DNA of 64,000 nucleotides from contig CM028328.1 in the NCBI GenBank assembly GCA_016647705.1, positions 6,287,311 to 6,351,310 on the forward strand, given 5' to 3'. Shown here piece after piece: positions 25,504 through 37,435 of this stretch. This DNA is from Eucommia ulmoides. Its lineage: Eukaryota > Streptophyta > Magnoliopsida > Garryales > Eucommiaceae. Position 1 is the stretch's first letter, and each line of letters starts with the position of its first letter. Below the pieces are notes generated by a model. The model had not been told where the DNA came from, did no database searches, and saw only the letters and a list, made by a program, of their open reading frames with translations. The translations under genes and the position numbers were made by a program.

Positions 25504-25911
25504 AAAAATAAATACCCTTCAAAGTACAATTAACACATTAAACAAGTAAGTAGTGGATTATGAATTTGAAAACAATGAGTTGAAATCTAAATTGATGGAT
25601 TTGCAATAAATTGTTCTCAAATTTATCGGCGGTGAAAATAATTTGAAAATGCTTTTGGGAAGTTCACAATTTTTGTTTTGATAAGGTCGGTGTTGGATTT
25701 TAGAAAAATCTTAAACAAAAACGCTTTCATAAATTCTTTTCTGAAACCAAGGATCTTGATAGATGTTTTAAACGTAAAGTTGTGGGGCATACTATTCGAA
25801 GATATTTTGCAAAACTATCTAACTGTAGACAAGTTTGGGTTCCGAAAGGAACAAAAATTGTCCCAACTAACAAGATCGAATCCATGTAGGCTGGGTACCA
25901 CTTAGAACTAT

Positions 25912-27006
25912 TTGAGGTGCTCCTTGCAGGTTATTCTAAAAGTATCAATAAGCAAGGACAAATGGTTCCTATATAGTGGTTGTTCTCGACACATGACGGG
26001 AGATAAAAGAAAATTTACATATTTGACATCTAAAAATAGAGGTCATGTGACTTTCGGAGATAACGCAAAGGGTAAAATTATCGGTATAGGTAATATCAGT
26101 AATGGTACTACTATGATTAAATATGTGTTACTAGTTGATGGATTTAAACATAATTTGCTTAGTATTAATCAACTGTGTGACAAAGGATACAATGTTATAT
26201 TTGATCATGATAGATGCATCATTAAGAATAGTCATGATAATAGTATTTTGTTAGTTGCATCACGTTTTCAGAATGTTTATACTTGTTTTTTTTATGATTT
26301 TAATTCTCAAAATTTATCTTTGTTTAAATGCATTATCTGAGAATAGTTGGTTATGGCATAGAAGACTTGGGCATGGTAGTATGGAGTTAATTTCTAACTT
26401 ATCTAAGAAGAGTCTTGTACATGGTCTACCTGAGTTGAAATATGTGAAGAATAAAGTATGTGATGCATGTCAATTAGACAAGCAAGTAAGATCATCATTT
26501 AAAAAAAATATGTACACGTCCACGTCTAGATGTCTTGAATTATTGCATCTTGATTTATTTGGGCCTAACTCTGTTGCTAGTTTTGATGGTAAGTTCTATG
26601 CATTTGTTATTGTTGATGATTATTCTAGACTTACCTGGGTATACTTTCTTGCTAAGAAAAGTGAAGTTGCTTCTGTTCTTGCTAAATTTTGTAAACGTGT
26701 TCAAAATGAGAAGCAATGTTCTATTATTAACATTCGTAGTGACAGAGGAAGAGAATTTAAGAATAATGAAGTGATAAGTCACTGTGATGAGCATGGTTAT
26801 GCTCATAACTTTTCTGCACCAAGATCACCGCAACAAAATGGTGTAGTGGAAAGAAAGAACAGAACGCTTCAAGAGATGACCAGAACAATGCTAAATGAAA
26901 ATCGTTTACCAACCTACTTTTGGGCCGAAGTAGTAAGTATCGCTTGTCACGTGGTAAATCGAGTATCAATTCGTAGAGGGTTTAACAAAACCCCAAATGA
27001 AATCTG
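25912..27006 (+). pseudogene. Copia A protease end, GAG-pre-integrase and integrase
   Basis: Two overlapping frames joined by a frameshift near 26330. The first has the SGCSRHMTGD segment that follows the copia protease. The second has the HRRLGH...CDACQLDKQ zinc-binding domain, then the integrase core with acidic residues in LHLDLFGP, RSDRGREF and NGVVERKNRTL (the D, D, E triad). It ends in a stop at 27005. The enzyme would insert element cDNA into chromosomes. Confidence 0.9.
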
Positions 27007-27448
27007 AAATGATAAGACTCTTAATATCTCATATTTTAAAGTCTTTGGATACAAATGTTTTATTTTAAATGACAAGGATAATCTTGGTTAATTTGATGCT
27101 AAATCCGATTATGGGATTTTCCTTGGATATGCTACTGAGGAAACTGATTCATACTTGTCGAGAAAGGTTTTGGATGATGATGATATAGGTATCTTAAATA
27201 ACCAAAACCAAGGAAATGATGCAACAAAGGAGTCTCAACAAGAGGAGGAACCTAAGGAGAAAGATTTGATTTTACCAAGAGCTATAAAAAAAATACTAGG
27301 GCATTTAATTAAAGAAATTATCGATAATTTCGAAAAAGGTGTAAGTACTTAATCTTCTCTTAGAAATATAATTAATCTTGCTTTCTTATCTCAAATTGAG
27401 CCTAAAAATATAAATGAGACGCTAATTGATGAATCTTGAATTTCTGCA

Positions 27449-27845
27449 ATGCAAGATGAATTAGTTCAATTTGAGCGGAACAAAGTATGGTGTCTTGTTT
27501 CGAGACTGAATTTTCATCCAGTTATTGGTACTAAATGGGTATTTAGAAACAAAAAGGATGAATCTGGTATGGTAATCAGAAATAAAGCAAGATTAGTGGC
27601 ACAAGGCTATAATCAAGAGGAAGGAATTGATTATGATGAAACTTATGCTGCTGTTGCTAGATTATAAGCAATTAGAATACTACTTGCCTTTGCATGTTCA
27701 CGTAATTTTAAGCTATATCAAATGGATGTAAAGAGTGCATTTCTAAATGACTTTCTAGCTGAAGAAGTATATGTGGAACAACCCCTGGGATTTGAAAGTG
27801 ACAAATTTCCTGATCATGTATTTAAACTTCGCAAGGCTTTGTACG
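27449..27845 (+). pseudogene. Copia A reverse transcriptase, 5' part
   Basis: Shows the copia RT opening ([10 protein letters not shown]..., [34 protein letters not shown]), a stop at 27665, then MDVKSAFLNDFLAEEVYVEQ and FKLRKALY. The tyrosine codon of ALY is the site at which the solo LTR interrupts the gene. The remainder resumes at 30468. Confidence 0.9.
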
Positions 27846-29141
27846 TGTCACACCCCACCCCGAACACCCGTCACCTGTGGGGCCGGCGTGACGTCGACAC
27901 GACATTACCCAGGCGACAAACCAACTAGAAAACGACGTTATGCATTCATAATTATACAAATAATCGAAATACAAGTCATAAACATCTTTCCAAGCCAGGG
28001 ACACACCCGTCCCAATTTTTTTTTTGCTTCTAGAACAACAAAAGGAAAAAAAAAAAAAAAAAACGATGAACCTTTCCTAGGTTCGCCTCAGGCGGCATTC
28101 CCCAAAAATTTTAATTCCTCGCTATACCATTGACGGACTCTACCCTGTGCCAGTAGGGGGCCGACTCCTAGCCATTTCACCTGCGAGTGTACTGCCTTCT
28201 CAATACAATCATTCTTATATAGTAATAATAATGCTTACTAGATAACACAACATTTACACATGGATTCAGCATAAGCATCATATATACAGTAAAAATGAAG
28301 TAATATATATATATATAAGTTCCATTTTTATAACCATGCAGTATAAATATCATACTAATCACCTGAAATAATAATAAACTATCCCAAAATAAACAAAACA
28401 TCATACCCCAAACCACAACGCACGCTGGCTAGCCATGGTGATCGTTTTAACCTCACGATCGGGAGTTTGCAACGGTACCGTACCATCCGTAGGATATACC
28501 TTCCTACGAACACCCATCACTCCGTTGAAGCAGATAATCACTGTGTAGTATAATCGTCTAACATCACTCCGCCGAAGCGGATCACATCACTCCGCCGAAG
28601 CGGATCAACATCACTCAATAATAACGTTTAATCCCCACATAATGTTTTCTAAAAGCTTCTAATTTAAATACAACCAGTTTCCATGATATATATATATATG
28701 CAAATAGTTCGGTGAGAAGACAGTACACTCACCTCGTTTCTGGCGTTACAAAAATCTCGCTGTCCCAAGCTTATCGAGGTGTTGGCATTTGCGAACCTAG
28801 CAATGATAGGGTCTGAGTTAATATTTCATGTAAAATTACCTAGGCATGTAAGGCAGGCCCTAAGTTCCGCATTTTCCATTCCCCATATTTTATCTATGAA
28901 ATTTGTTATTATCCTTAATAATTTTATTCCATTCTTTATTACATAGGAAAATCCCGTAATATGAACGATCCCCCATTTATTACTCCGGTTACAAAGATTT
29001 TAGGTTAAGATTGAATTTTAACAAACTAAAATAAATTTAACGGCAAATGAGATCCTTTCCGAGTTATTTACGGGCCGCGAAAAGGGTTTTTGTTTGGAGT
29101 GAAATTTTTCCCTTTTGCTGGGGGTCAGTTGTGTAATTTTT

Positions 29142-29175
<34 letters not shown>

Positions 29176-30467
29176 CTTCTCTGTTCTGTTTTCGGTTCTC
29201 TCCGACGGCCAGTCTCTCTCTCTCTCTACCCCTGCCGACCGCCAGTGGCTTTTCCCTCCTTGCCGTCTCACCTGTCAACCCCCGCACCACCCCTGACGTC
29301 CATCCGACACCCCCTCCAGCCATCTCAGCAGCTCCACCACAAACCCAGCCGCCACTATTCATGCCCCTGCACCCTGCGACACACACACATACACACAGCC
29401 ACCTATGCATGCAACCATGTGTGCATGCCACTGCCGACGGCACGCCACGGGACCACCGATCCCTGCCAACGGAGGCCCATACACACAACGGCACATCGTA
29501 GCTGCAACCAACTCCCACCACCGCCACCGCGTCGATCGCCTTCTCCGTCTCGATTTTTCCCCTCCATTTTTGCTGGATTCTCGTCGACACATTATACATT
29601 TCATACACACGCATACTCGCACCCAGTAGCTAGGAAATTCGAACACACACACGCAAACCCACATGCAGCCGGGAAAACGAAAACCGAGCACACCGCCGAA
29701 AACTTACCAACCCAGCTCGTTACGCCCATGCATGCATACGTTTATCAATTAATTGAAGAAATACATATAAATACTCACCTTCCCAATGATCGTTGATGGT
29801 CGAACGGCGATCCGCAACTCTGTTCACCGGCAACGCTAACACGTGGACTACCTCTCCGTCGACGAACCACGCCACCAGCCGAACCAATCCCTCTCTCTCC
29901 CTGGAATTGTTTACAATGCTCACACGACCACGCTGCCGGAGGAACGTCGATTCAAGAAAAATCAACGACCTCTTTCCGCTCCGGTTCTCTCTCTCTCTCT
30001 AGAATTTTCGAATTTCTTTCCTCCGATTTCATCATTCTTCGCATGTAGGAGGGTTTCAATGCATGAAATTACTGGCTAAACAAATTCTAAGCTTGCCACG
30101 TCGTCCCTCGATCTCCTCTCCTTGGCCGGTGGATCGCCGTCCGTTTGCCGTGTGGGTGTAGGCATTCATATAAAAAAAAAAAAAAGTTTAAATTACACTT
30201 TCCTCCCCTTATTTTCTTTAGGATTCTTATTTTGATAAGTTTAAGTTTTAAAAGTTTCCAAAATTATGATTTTGCCCCTAACATTTTTACTTTCGATTTC
30301 TAATTACCAATTTGAATCTTAAGTTTAAATTTTTGCGTTTCCCAAATTCCCAATTTGACCCCCAACTTTTGATTTGAGTTTTTATCAATAAAATTTTTAC
30401 CCTAAAATTCTCTAACGTTCTATAATGCGACTATTTATGATGTACGTCTTGTAACTTAGGTTTTACA
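27846..30467. mobile_element. Solo LTR, 2622 bp, inserted in copia A reverse transcriptase
   Basis: Begins TGTCACACCCCACCCCG and ends TTAGGTTTTACA (a TGT...ACA pair). It is flanked by a perfect 5-bp target duplication GTACG (27841-27845 and 30468-30472), and removing it rejoins the RT frame. There is no coding region, and no second copy or internal domain, so it is best read as a solo LTR left by LTR-LTR recombination. TGTCACACCCC termini are common in plant gypsy LTRs. Orientation is not fixed, though GGGGTGTGACA-type 3' ends would make it minus. The interior holds a short tandem repeat (28540-28612), a T run (29146-29175), CT runs and a GC-rich stretch at 29200-30150. Confidence 0.88.
28540..28612. 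repeat. Minisatellite of about 22-24 bp within the solo LTR
   Basis: CATCACTCCGCCGAAGCGGAT occurs twice in tandem, with diverged copies on both sides (CATCACTCCGTTGAAGCAGAT earlier, near 28517). Each unit holds the small hairpin TCCGC..GCGGA. Confidence 0.85.
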
Positions 30468-31013
30468 GTACGAGCTCAAACAAGCTCCGAGAGCTTGGTA
30501 TGAGAGACTCAGTCGATATTGATCGAAAATGGTTTTTCGAAGGGGTATTTGTGATATAACACTATTTGTAAAGCAAACTGATTCTGATATTCTATTAATA
30601 CAAGTATATGTGATGATATTATTTTTAGATCTACTAATGAGGATTTTTGCCAAGAGTTTACTAAGATAATGTAGGTTGAATTTGAAATGAGTATGATGGG
30701 AGAGCTGAATTTCTTTCTTGGATTGCAAATTAAGCAAACCAAATCAGGGATATTTGTAAACCAAGCTAAATACACCAAGGAGTTATTAAAGAAATATGTC
30801 TTGAAAGGAGCTAAAGAGTACAAAACTCCCATAGCAATGGCTACAAAAATTAAAAAATACGATACAGACAAAAGTGTTAATGAAAAGATGTATCGAGCAA
30901 TGATTGGTAGCTTGTTGTATTTAACACTAGTAGACCTGATATTATGTATAATGTTTGTCTTTGTGCTAGATTTCAATCTTATCCTAAAGAATCGCACTCG
31001 ACTGTAGTTAAGC
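30468..31013 (+). pseudogene. Copia A reverse transcriptase, 3' part
   Basis: Resumes with ELKQAPRAWYERLS, then DITLFVKQTDSDILLI. The catalytic YVDD region is present but shifted out of frame by a missing base near 30610. It then continues SMMGELNFFLGLQIKQTKSG and YTKELLKKY (open frame 30687-31007). Together with 27449-27845 this is one broken RT gene. Confidence 0.9.
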
Positions 31014-31560
31014 GAATTTTTCGTTATTTAAAGGGGACGACTGACCTAGGATTATAGTATTCTAGGGGGAGTGATTTTAAATTGATAAATTACTCTGACG
31101 CTGACTTTGCTGGTTTCAAAGTTGAGCGAAAAAGTACAAGCGGATCATGTCATTTGTTAGGATATGCTTTAGTTTCTTGGTCAAGTAAGAAACAAATTCG
31201 ATAGCCTTATTCACTACTGAGGCTAAATACATGGCAGTTGGTAACAGTTGTGCTCAAATTCTATATATTAAGTAACAGTTAAATGATTTTGGAGTTTGTA
31301 TGGAGGAGGGTTCCGATCTTTTGTGATAATAAAAGTGCTATATGTCTAAGTAAGAATCCTACATAACACTCACGAACTAAGCACATAGAGATTAGACATC
31401 ACTTTATTCGTGATCACATTCAGAAAAAGAGATATTATTATTGAGTATATTGATACTTCCGACCAACTTGCTGATGTTTTTTACCAAACCACTAGTGGAA
31501 GATTAGTTTTGTGAAAATCATTCGTTGTTTGGGAATGGCTAGGCACAATGATGTTTGCCT
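31014..31560 (+). pseudogene. Copia A RNase H relic
   Basis: In several frames: FRYLKGT near 31020, then SDADFAGFK, KSTSGSCHLLG, LVSWSSKKQ, CDNKSAICLSKNPT and KHIEIRHHFIRDHIQ. This is the usual order of copia RNase H, ending in a LADVFTKPL-like segment near 31470-31500. Many stops. Confidence 0.85.
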
Positions 31561-31849
31561 ATAGTAACTTACATAATTGTTGTTTCCTTCTTCCCTACCT
31601 AAATAGTTTTTGAAGGATGACAAGGGGGAAAAATGAGTGATATTTTATTTAGGGGGAGAATTCTAATACTGTGTTTTAATCAAAAAGAGAGAGAAAGTTA
31701 AAAGTTATGCTTTATTGAGCATTTTTAAATTGTTATTATGAAAATCTTCATTATGATGTTTAAATGAGTTAATAGAACTCGTCTTCGGATTCAGGGAGAG
31801 TGTGGTTATATTTTATTTTTAAAGAAAACATCAAGTTAATTGTCATCAT

Positions 31850-31863
31850 AAAAAAGGGAGAGA
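31850..31863 (+). other. Polypurine tract of copia A
   Basis: AAAAAAGGGAGAGA immediately before the 3' LTR, where plus-strand DNA synthesis starts. A second purine-rich run (AGGGGGAGAA) lies about 200 bp upstream, near 31651. Confidence 0.8.
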
Positions 31864-31864
31864 T

Positions 31865-33203
31865 TGTGATCACAAGATTTTGATGAACAATTAAGTATTG
31901 ATGTTTTGGTGGAACTAATGTTTGATCAAGTGTTTCAGTGATTTAAAGTTCCAATAATGAAGATGTCAAAGTGAATGAATGCTACATGAAGATATCAAGA
32001 TGGTGAAGAAGTATTAAGAATTTGAAGAACATTAGGGAAAACAACCCAGGTAATATAAATTCTTAATATCTCATTTAAGAACAGACACATGACTAAAATT
32101 GAATTTTATCTTTTATGTGTGTTTTGGTTGAGTTAATTATTTGCTCCTATGTGAATTAAAAAGAAATATTCTTGAATGACTAAATAGAATATAAGAGTAT
32201 TAGTGGAGTTTCATTTGAATATAAATAGGCTATAAAGGGGCAAAATTGTAAGGAAAGTAAGTTAAAAACGAGATCACAGAAGTGATTCAGGAGGGGACAG
32301 TCGACTGAGGAAGTTGACCAGGAAAAGAAGATGAACCTCTCTGAATCTGCGAATCGACAGAAGAGGTCGACCGATAGAAGTTTGGAAAACTCTCTGAATC
32401 TATGAGTTGATAGACGAGTGTCGACCGGTGGAAGCTTGACAAAACTCTCTGAATCTACGAGTCGACCGTGGCGGTCGACGATGAAAGCAACAAGCTACGT
32501 CCGAATCTTCTAGTCGACTAACTGCTCTGTTTCAGGATAATGTTTGATCCAAAATCATATCTAAAAGTAGCCGTTTTTTGTTAAGATTTGAGAGAGATTT
32601 AAGGGATTTGGTGATATTTAAGATATGGTTCATATTTTAATTAAATCCTATTGATTTGGTATATTAAATATTAATGTTTCTCAATTTGGTACTTGAAATA
32701 GTTTCTATGCTTATTAATTGAGATTGAGAAATACTTTGGGGATTTAATTAAGAGTTTTAAAAGGTGTTATTAAGTGATATTGAACCTAAATGAAGTCTTT
32801 ATTATAAGGGATCTATAAGAGCATTTTATTGTCATGACACTTATAAACTAGCCGTTGGAAGACTGATTACATATCCCTATATATAGACCTGCGAATTTAT
32901 GATTTAACCAAGCAGTAAACAAGAGAGAAATTATATCATATATATTGAGAGATTTTATAAGAGTTATCCATCTAAAATATTGTGAGCTTTTCTGAGAGAC
33001 AATCTTGAAGATCAACTGCTATTAATTTGTGCTGCTGCCGGATCTGAAGTTACATTATTTTATCTATTCTTTTTGTGGATTTCGGGTGAGATCTTTCCTT
33101 TATATTCTTTCATTGCATTATTTGATTATTGTTTGGAAATTGATCTTAGAAATTATTTCTGATTTTTGAAGAAAATATTTTTATAAACAATTTCTCAAAT
33201 CTA
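31865..33203 (+). repeat. 3' LTR of copia A, truncated by the N gap
   Basis: Starts TGTGATCACAAGATTTTG and follows the 5' LTR up to TTTCTCAAATCTA, where the N run begins. The matching position in the 5' LTR is about 23541, leaving about 760 bp unsequenced here. Confidence 0.9.
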
Positions 33204-33303
33204 NNNNNNNNNNNNNNNNNNNNNNNNNNNNNNNNNNNNNNNNNNNNNNNNNNNNNNNNNNNNNNNNNNNNNNNNNNNNNNNNNNNNNNNNNNNNNNNNN
33301 NNN
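33204..33303. other. Assembly gap (100 N)
   Basis: Exactly 100 N, the usual placeholder for a gap of unknown size. It lies inside the copia A 3' LTR on the left and within 150 bases of a GLR start codon on the right, so distal promoter sequence of the GLR is missing as well. Confidence 0.98.
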
Positions 33304-33448
33304 AAGTGACAATGACCCAAACAAAATGGGGCAAAAATGTAATTAACGTTTATTTTGTTTCTCATCTGACTAAACTAATACCCATTTGTATATAAAGGGA
33401 AGATGGTGGGTGGCTTTTGGCTAACTGAGCAGCCTCGCTAATTAAAAG
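33304..33448 (+). promoter_or_regulatory. Core promoter and 5' leader of the second GLR
   Basis: TATATAAAGG at 33389 is followed by a leader (GGCTTTTGGCTAACTGAGCA, then GCCTCGCTAATTAAAAG) directly before the ATG at 33449. It aligns with the leader of the intact GLR, and the spacing of TATA to ATG is almost the same (57-60 bases). Confidence 0.75.
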
Positions 33449-33709
33449 ATGGATATTTGTCCTCTTTTGTTCATTCTCTTCTCCTTGTCCTTCTTCTTGT
33501 TTTGGCAACCAACAATGACAAATCAAGGGAGGAAATAAAAGAGGAGAAACTGATAATAGGAGCAATTTTGGATTTCAGTTCTCGCGTAGGGAAAGAAGAG
33601 AAAATAGGCATTGAAATTGCCTTCCAAGATTTCCAGAACCGAACCAAAGACCGGTTTGTTCTGAGATTACAAAATTCTGAAGGAAAACCAATAAATGCTG
33701 CTTTCGCTG
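33449..33709 (+). pseudogene. GLR: Second GLR exon 1, frameshifted
   Basis: 261 bp against 262 in the intact copy. The ATG frame reads MDICPLLFILFSLSFF and stops at TAA 33536 because GGGG has become GGG near 33527. Homology then continues one frame over (KLIIGAILDFSSRVGKEEKI...). An open frame can be drawn through the exon only from a TTG at 33457, which gives a non-homologous leader. The donor GTATATATG at 33710 matches the intact copy. Confidence 0.9.
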
Positions 33710-33915
33710 GTATATATGTATTTCCACTCTCTTCTACTGCATCTTACACTATATATCTGTATTTAATTGGTGTTATTATTTAGGAAGGGTCCTTGAATTT
33801 TAGTCTTGTGAGGAAGAAGGTAAGGTGTGAAATTCGAATTTGATAACATAAAAAAAATCATGATTTGATAGGATAAATTGTTTATGCAGTTTAATATATA
33901 TATATATATATATAT

Positions 33916-34669
33916 TGATGAGGGGTATTTCCATTGGCCAACTGAAGACCATTCATAACCCAACACGAGGCAAGGTGGGAGCCTCGAGGAGACCATTTGA
34001 TCAATCAGCATTCACCAACCACATTGACTGGACCGCTTAGGGTCCTTTCCCAAATTGACCACTGTCCGATGACCCATCGAGCACCTGCCCATTCACGGAC
34101 ACCCCGGCGACCAAAACTAGGATGTTCACCACCGTATGCTCCGGTCCGGCCTTTGCCCAATGGCCACTGGGCCGAATCATCAGGTCATCAATCAAGTTTT
34201 TATATGTCCGTGGCCTGAGCCTTACCTACTGATCCTTTAGGCTAGCCCATGGATTTTTCTCGGTGGGCTAAAACGCAAGGCCCATTTGCCTAAGTCATGT
34301 CATACGCCTCTTCATTGGCCACATACTCGATTACACTAATTGATCGCGCTCAGGGCCCTAATTTGGCGGGGCTAATCCAATTCCTCTCATATGAATAACA
34401 AGGTAGTAAATAGTCCTGGTATGCTAAGAATTTCCATTTAAGGCAATATCATAGTTTTTTCTGCCAAGCTCTTACTCTCATGTCGAAGGGACTTCTTTGG
34501 GCACACCCCAGTGAGTCTTTATGCAAGTACAAGCCTGGACCATAAGGACTTTTGATCATGGACCATTCACCTTGCAGCACCCATCGTACACAAGAACTCC
34601 ACCTCATTAAAGAAAATCTACTTGGACCTTGACCGGAGCCACTACGGGTGTTAACCAAATTTTGATACC
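33916..34669 (+). repeat. Gypsy D 5' LTR (approximate borders)
   Basis: GC-richer sequence after an AT microsatellite. Its part 33990-34190 aligns with 48795-48980 (shared CATTCACCAAC(C/T)AC(A/G)TTGA, then TTCACCACC and CCAACGACCACTG-like words), and its end aligns with 49080 (ACGGGTGTTA). The start at TGATGAGGGG is a guess. The end lies close to the leader at 34675. Confidence 0.7.
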
Positions 34670-34670
34670 A

Positions 34671-34695
34671 ATAATATGACGCTATCTATGAGAAC
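34671..34695 (+). other. Gypsy D primer-binding leader, decayed
   Basis: ATATGACGCTATCTATGAGAA corresponds to the plant gypsy leader TTGGCGCCGTCTGTGGGAA with several substitutions. It marks the LTR/internal border. Confidence 0.6.
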
Positions 34696-34763
34696 CACTA
34701 CTAAAAGCCTGCCTTTAATCATCACTCAATGGTCACCTAAGACTTTTTCGGTATGGTCAAATA

Positions 34764-36470
34764 ATGGAACGAACAAACGAAAATCGCGTTGTGAACAATC
34801 TACAAAACGAACAATCCCCTAGGGAAAGAACAATCATGTCTCAATTTCCTAGATCCTATAGCAGGCCATCGGCCACCGACGAGCACCCATTGCCTACCGA
34901 GCCATACGAGCCCTTCTTTCTTGCCCTCGAGTCCTTTGTGGGGTGGATATTAGTTGACTCAGTGGCCTCCCACATTAACAGTTTAGAACGACAACTAGGA
35001 GAGTTCCAAGGATGGATCAAGGCATTTCTTACTTGCCTACCTAGTGGCACCCGTTAAGGGGGAATCGACTCTTCAGATCGCAGGGCGTGAGGAGTGAGCA
35101 CAACACTCTAGGGACAATATCCCTGCAATCTTGATTACAGGGAATGGGAACGAGGTTCCCCCGGCAACATCAGGATACCCTTCATCTCTGCCAATTCGAT
35201 AGGGTACAAGGGACAGCTCACTATCTCGTCTAGGTTGCTCCTTAAGCCATGTGGCGAGATCCAACCTGCAGGGCTCAACGTGAGCAAGAGGTCAGCTCCG
35301 ATTCATCGCCCTCCCAACACTATAGTACTCGACTAGAGGGTATCTACGTGTGCGTAGAACATTGCCCTGCCCCCAAGGAAGGCACAATGGAGCGCTGCCT
35401 CACAAACATGGAGGTGCTCCGCTAGGAGACCCACAGAGAAAGAAGGACATCAGGGACTATTACTATGTTGAGGTCATCATTCGTTGACGAGGTGCTCGAA
35501 GAGATGGTGCCCCCTCTCCCTCTACTTTTTACACCCCTAGATGACCACCTATAATAGGACAATGGACTCTGTAGACCACCTTTCAATTTTCTAATCTCAT
35601 ATGGACATGTAAACGATCTTAGTGGCTATGAGGTACAAGTGTTTTTCGCTCACCTTGTCGGGCGCATCGAGGACATGGTTCCAAAGCATCTAATCTTTCT
35701 CCATCACTACCTTAAGTAGGCTCAAGCAACTATTGTTGGCTCAATTCAGTCGCTTATGGTGAAGATTAAAGACCATCACTCACATCATCATTGCATCCAC
35801 ATTATCTAGTAAGAGGGTGGCGAGTTACTAGGAAAGTATGTCGACCACTTCAACCAGGAGACGAACGATTGCAATGATCTCTCTGATGGGGTGGCAATAA
35901 TTGCATTCATATATGGGCTCTTTCATCAAAGGCTCTCATTTAGGTAAACCTCCCTGATGAACTTGGACCAAGTACTAGACGTTTCCATAATATCAACCTA
36001 CGGGCAGCGGCCAAGAAAGAGCAAAAAGATAATCAAAAGATAAAGGAAATAAATGAGCAGGAGAGCCCTAGGCTGAGCATAAGACTTGAAAAATATTACA
36101 GGCAAAGGGGTGCTTAGGACCTCTGCTTGGGGAGCTGAGACCTTTCTTTTCCCTAAGGAGCTGACCTGAAGACTTTAAACCGCTCACCAGCTTTGTGGCA
36201 ACGATCTTCATGGAGAACTCTAGAACATATTTCTTTCTACCACCCCTCCCCTTAGATGAAAGCTCATTGGGATATCCATGACTAAGTACTACGAATTCCA
36301 CTAGGACTAGAAGCATGCCACATAAAACTGTTTCCAGCTTCGCAAGAAGATTTAGGATCCCATCCAGAGGGTGTACTTGAGAAACTATATCCAGAGAATA
36401 GATAGAGCAGAAGAAAGAAAAGATGACCATCGGGACAAGCACGAGGCAGGTTAGGGGAGGTGAGGAAATT
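34764..36470 (+). pseudogene. Gypsy D gag relic
   Basis: A frame opens MERTNENRVVNNLQNEQSPR (34764-35057), followed by frames broken by many stops. The stretch near 35830-35960 has gag-like wording (GKYVDHFNQE, then GLFHQRLSF). The stretch near 36180-36270 resembles the proline-rich segment that precedes the zinc-finger region of plant gypsy gag. Plus strand. Identity rests on order and on the protease that follows. Confidence 0.6.
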
Positions 36471-36479
36471 ATGGGGCAA

Positions 36480-37105
36480 AAAACAAGGTAAGAGGATGTC
36501 GAGGATGATGATCTTAGTGTGTGGATGGCTAGATCAACATCATCAACGACCGGTTCAGCTCGGGGAGAGATATTTTCTCATATTATAAGACCCATGAGCA
36601 TAAGACAAAGAGAAAGGCAGAAGAAGACGTGTACGAGGTGAGCACGATTGATGTCGTCTCGCACAATGTTATATTCTTCAATGAGGCTGACTAACGACAT
36701 CCTAGTGATTACTACCTTAGTCAACCATTTCAAGACAGGGCAAATTTTAGTGGATGGAGGGAGATCGGCCGACATCTTGTTCAAGTGGGTCTTCAACAAA
36801 AGGGAGATGGATCCAACCCGCCTACATCCCACCAAGTCCCCCCTGGAAAGTTTTGGGAGTGATGTCATCACTTCGATGGGCTAGGGTCCCTCTTGGTCAC
36901 CATGGGCGCAACCTCGTGCACATCAATGGTATGGAGCAAATTCTTGGTGGTGGACAAGTCATCACCGTACAACGCAATCATGGGTTAACCAACGATGTCC
37001 ATCCTAAAGGTTGTGAGCTTCTTTTATCACAAAGTGGAGAAGTTCTCGACCGAGCACGGCGTAGGTATTGTCCGGGGAGGACCAAGAGGCATCGAGGGCC
37101 TACAT
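36480..37105 (+). pseudogene. Gypsy D retropepsin (protease) relic
   Basis: The open frame 36648-36884 contains LVITTLVNHFKTGQILVDGG and RSADILF, i.e. the aspartic protease motif with DNGSSADIL altered to DGGRSADIL. RLHPTKSPLESFG follows, and after a frameshift come remnants of the FLVVD and GIVRG-type segments up to 37105. The reverse transcriptase that should follow is missing, replaced by copia C. Confidence 0.78.
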
Positions 37106-37106
37106 T

Positions 37107-37374
37107 TGCAGGATCTTAGAAAATAAGAAATAACAATCACCGTTGATGACCAAGCTCATGTATTGACTTGAATAATCAATATTATTGTAATGTTAATTGT
37201 ACAATTCTAGACTACATATAGGAGTGGTTGTGCAACAATCATACACAATCTTAGAAACAAAAATAACAACTAAATAATGACTAATAACTGCTTTCCTGAT
37301 AAGTTATTTTTCTAATTTACATATTTGACTTTCCTTATATATAAATAACAAAATATCAGCCAAATCTTCAAACA
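37107..37374 (-). repeat. Copia C 3' LTR (left border approximate)
   Basis: On the minus strand it starts TGTTTGAAGATTTGGCTGAT immediately after the polypurine tract. Length is about 270 bp. The outer end is taken as ...GATCCTGCA from the return of gypsy D coding sequence. No second LTR is present for confirmation. Confidence 0.55.
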
Positions 37375-37435
37375 CTACCTCTCAAACTGGTATGAAGATA
37401 TCTTCCATATGGCATACATATTTGTTCACTGCAAT

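Larger units (their letters stand above)
22185..33203 (+). mobile_element. Copia element A: long-LTR Ty1/copia (Sirevirus-like), interrupted and cut by an assembly gap
   Basis: Layout is 5' LTR 22185-24304, primer-binding site, gag, protease/integrase, reverse transcriptase, RNase H, polypurine tract and 3' LTR from 31865. A 2.6-kb solo LTR splits the RT at 27846-30467. Without it the interior is about 4.9 kb, matching the 5.0 kb interior of element B. The 2.1-kb LTRs, long gag with a zinc knuckle and palindromic repeats in the LTR point to the Sirevirus (SIRE/Maximus) lineage by inference. Frameshifts and stops throughout make it inactive. About the last 760 bp of the 3' LTR are lost in the N gap, so a target duplication cannot be checked. 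Confidence 0.9.

Noticed and set aside
28540..28612. CRISPR-like short repeats in the solo LTR
   Set aside because: Adjacent tandem units without unique spacers, in a plant genome. It is a minisatellite.
29018..29965. Several long open frames on both strands in the solo LTR (up to 198 codons)
   Set aside because: They lie in GC-rich, CT- and CA-repeat-rich LTR sequence, overlap each other on both strands, show no domain, and are rich in low-complexity residues.
33146..33334. Open frame across the N gap
   Set aside because: It exists only because N codons are not stops.
33457..33783. Open frame through GLR exon 1 beginning at TTG 33457
   Set aside because: It lacks an ATG, and its leader is not homologous to the paralog. 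The paralog's leader is encoded in the ATG frame, so a one-base deletion is the better explanation. It also runs past the exon 1 splice donor into the intron.
34764..35057. Independent host gene of 97 codons in GLR intron 1
   Set aside because: It lies just inside a gypsy LTR and leader and is followed by a gypsy protease, so it is read as gag.
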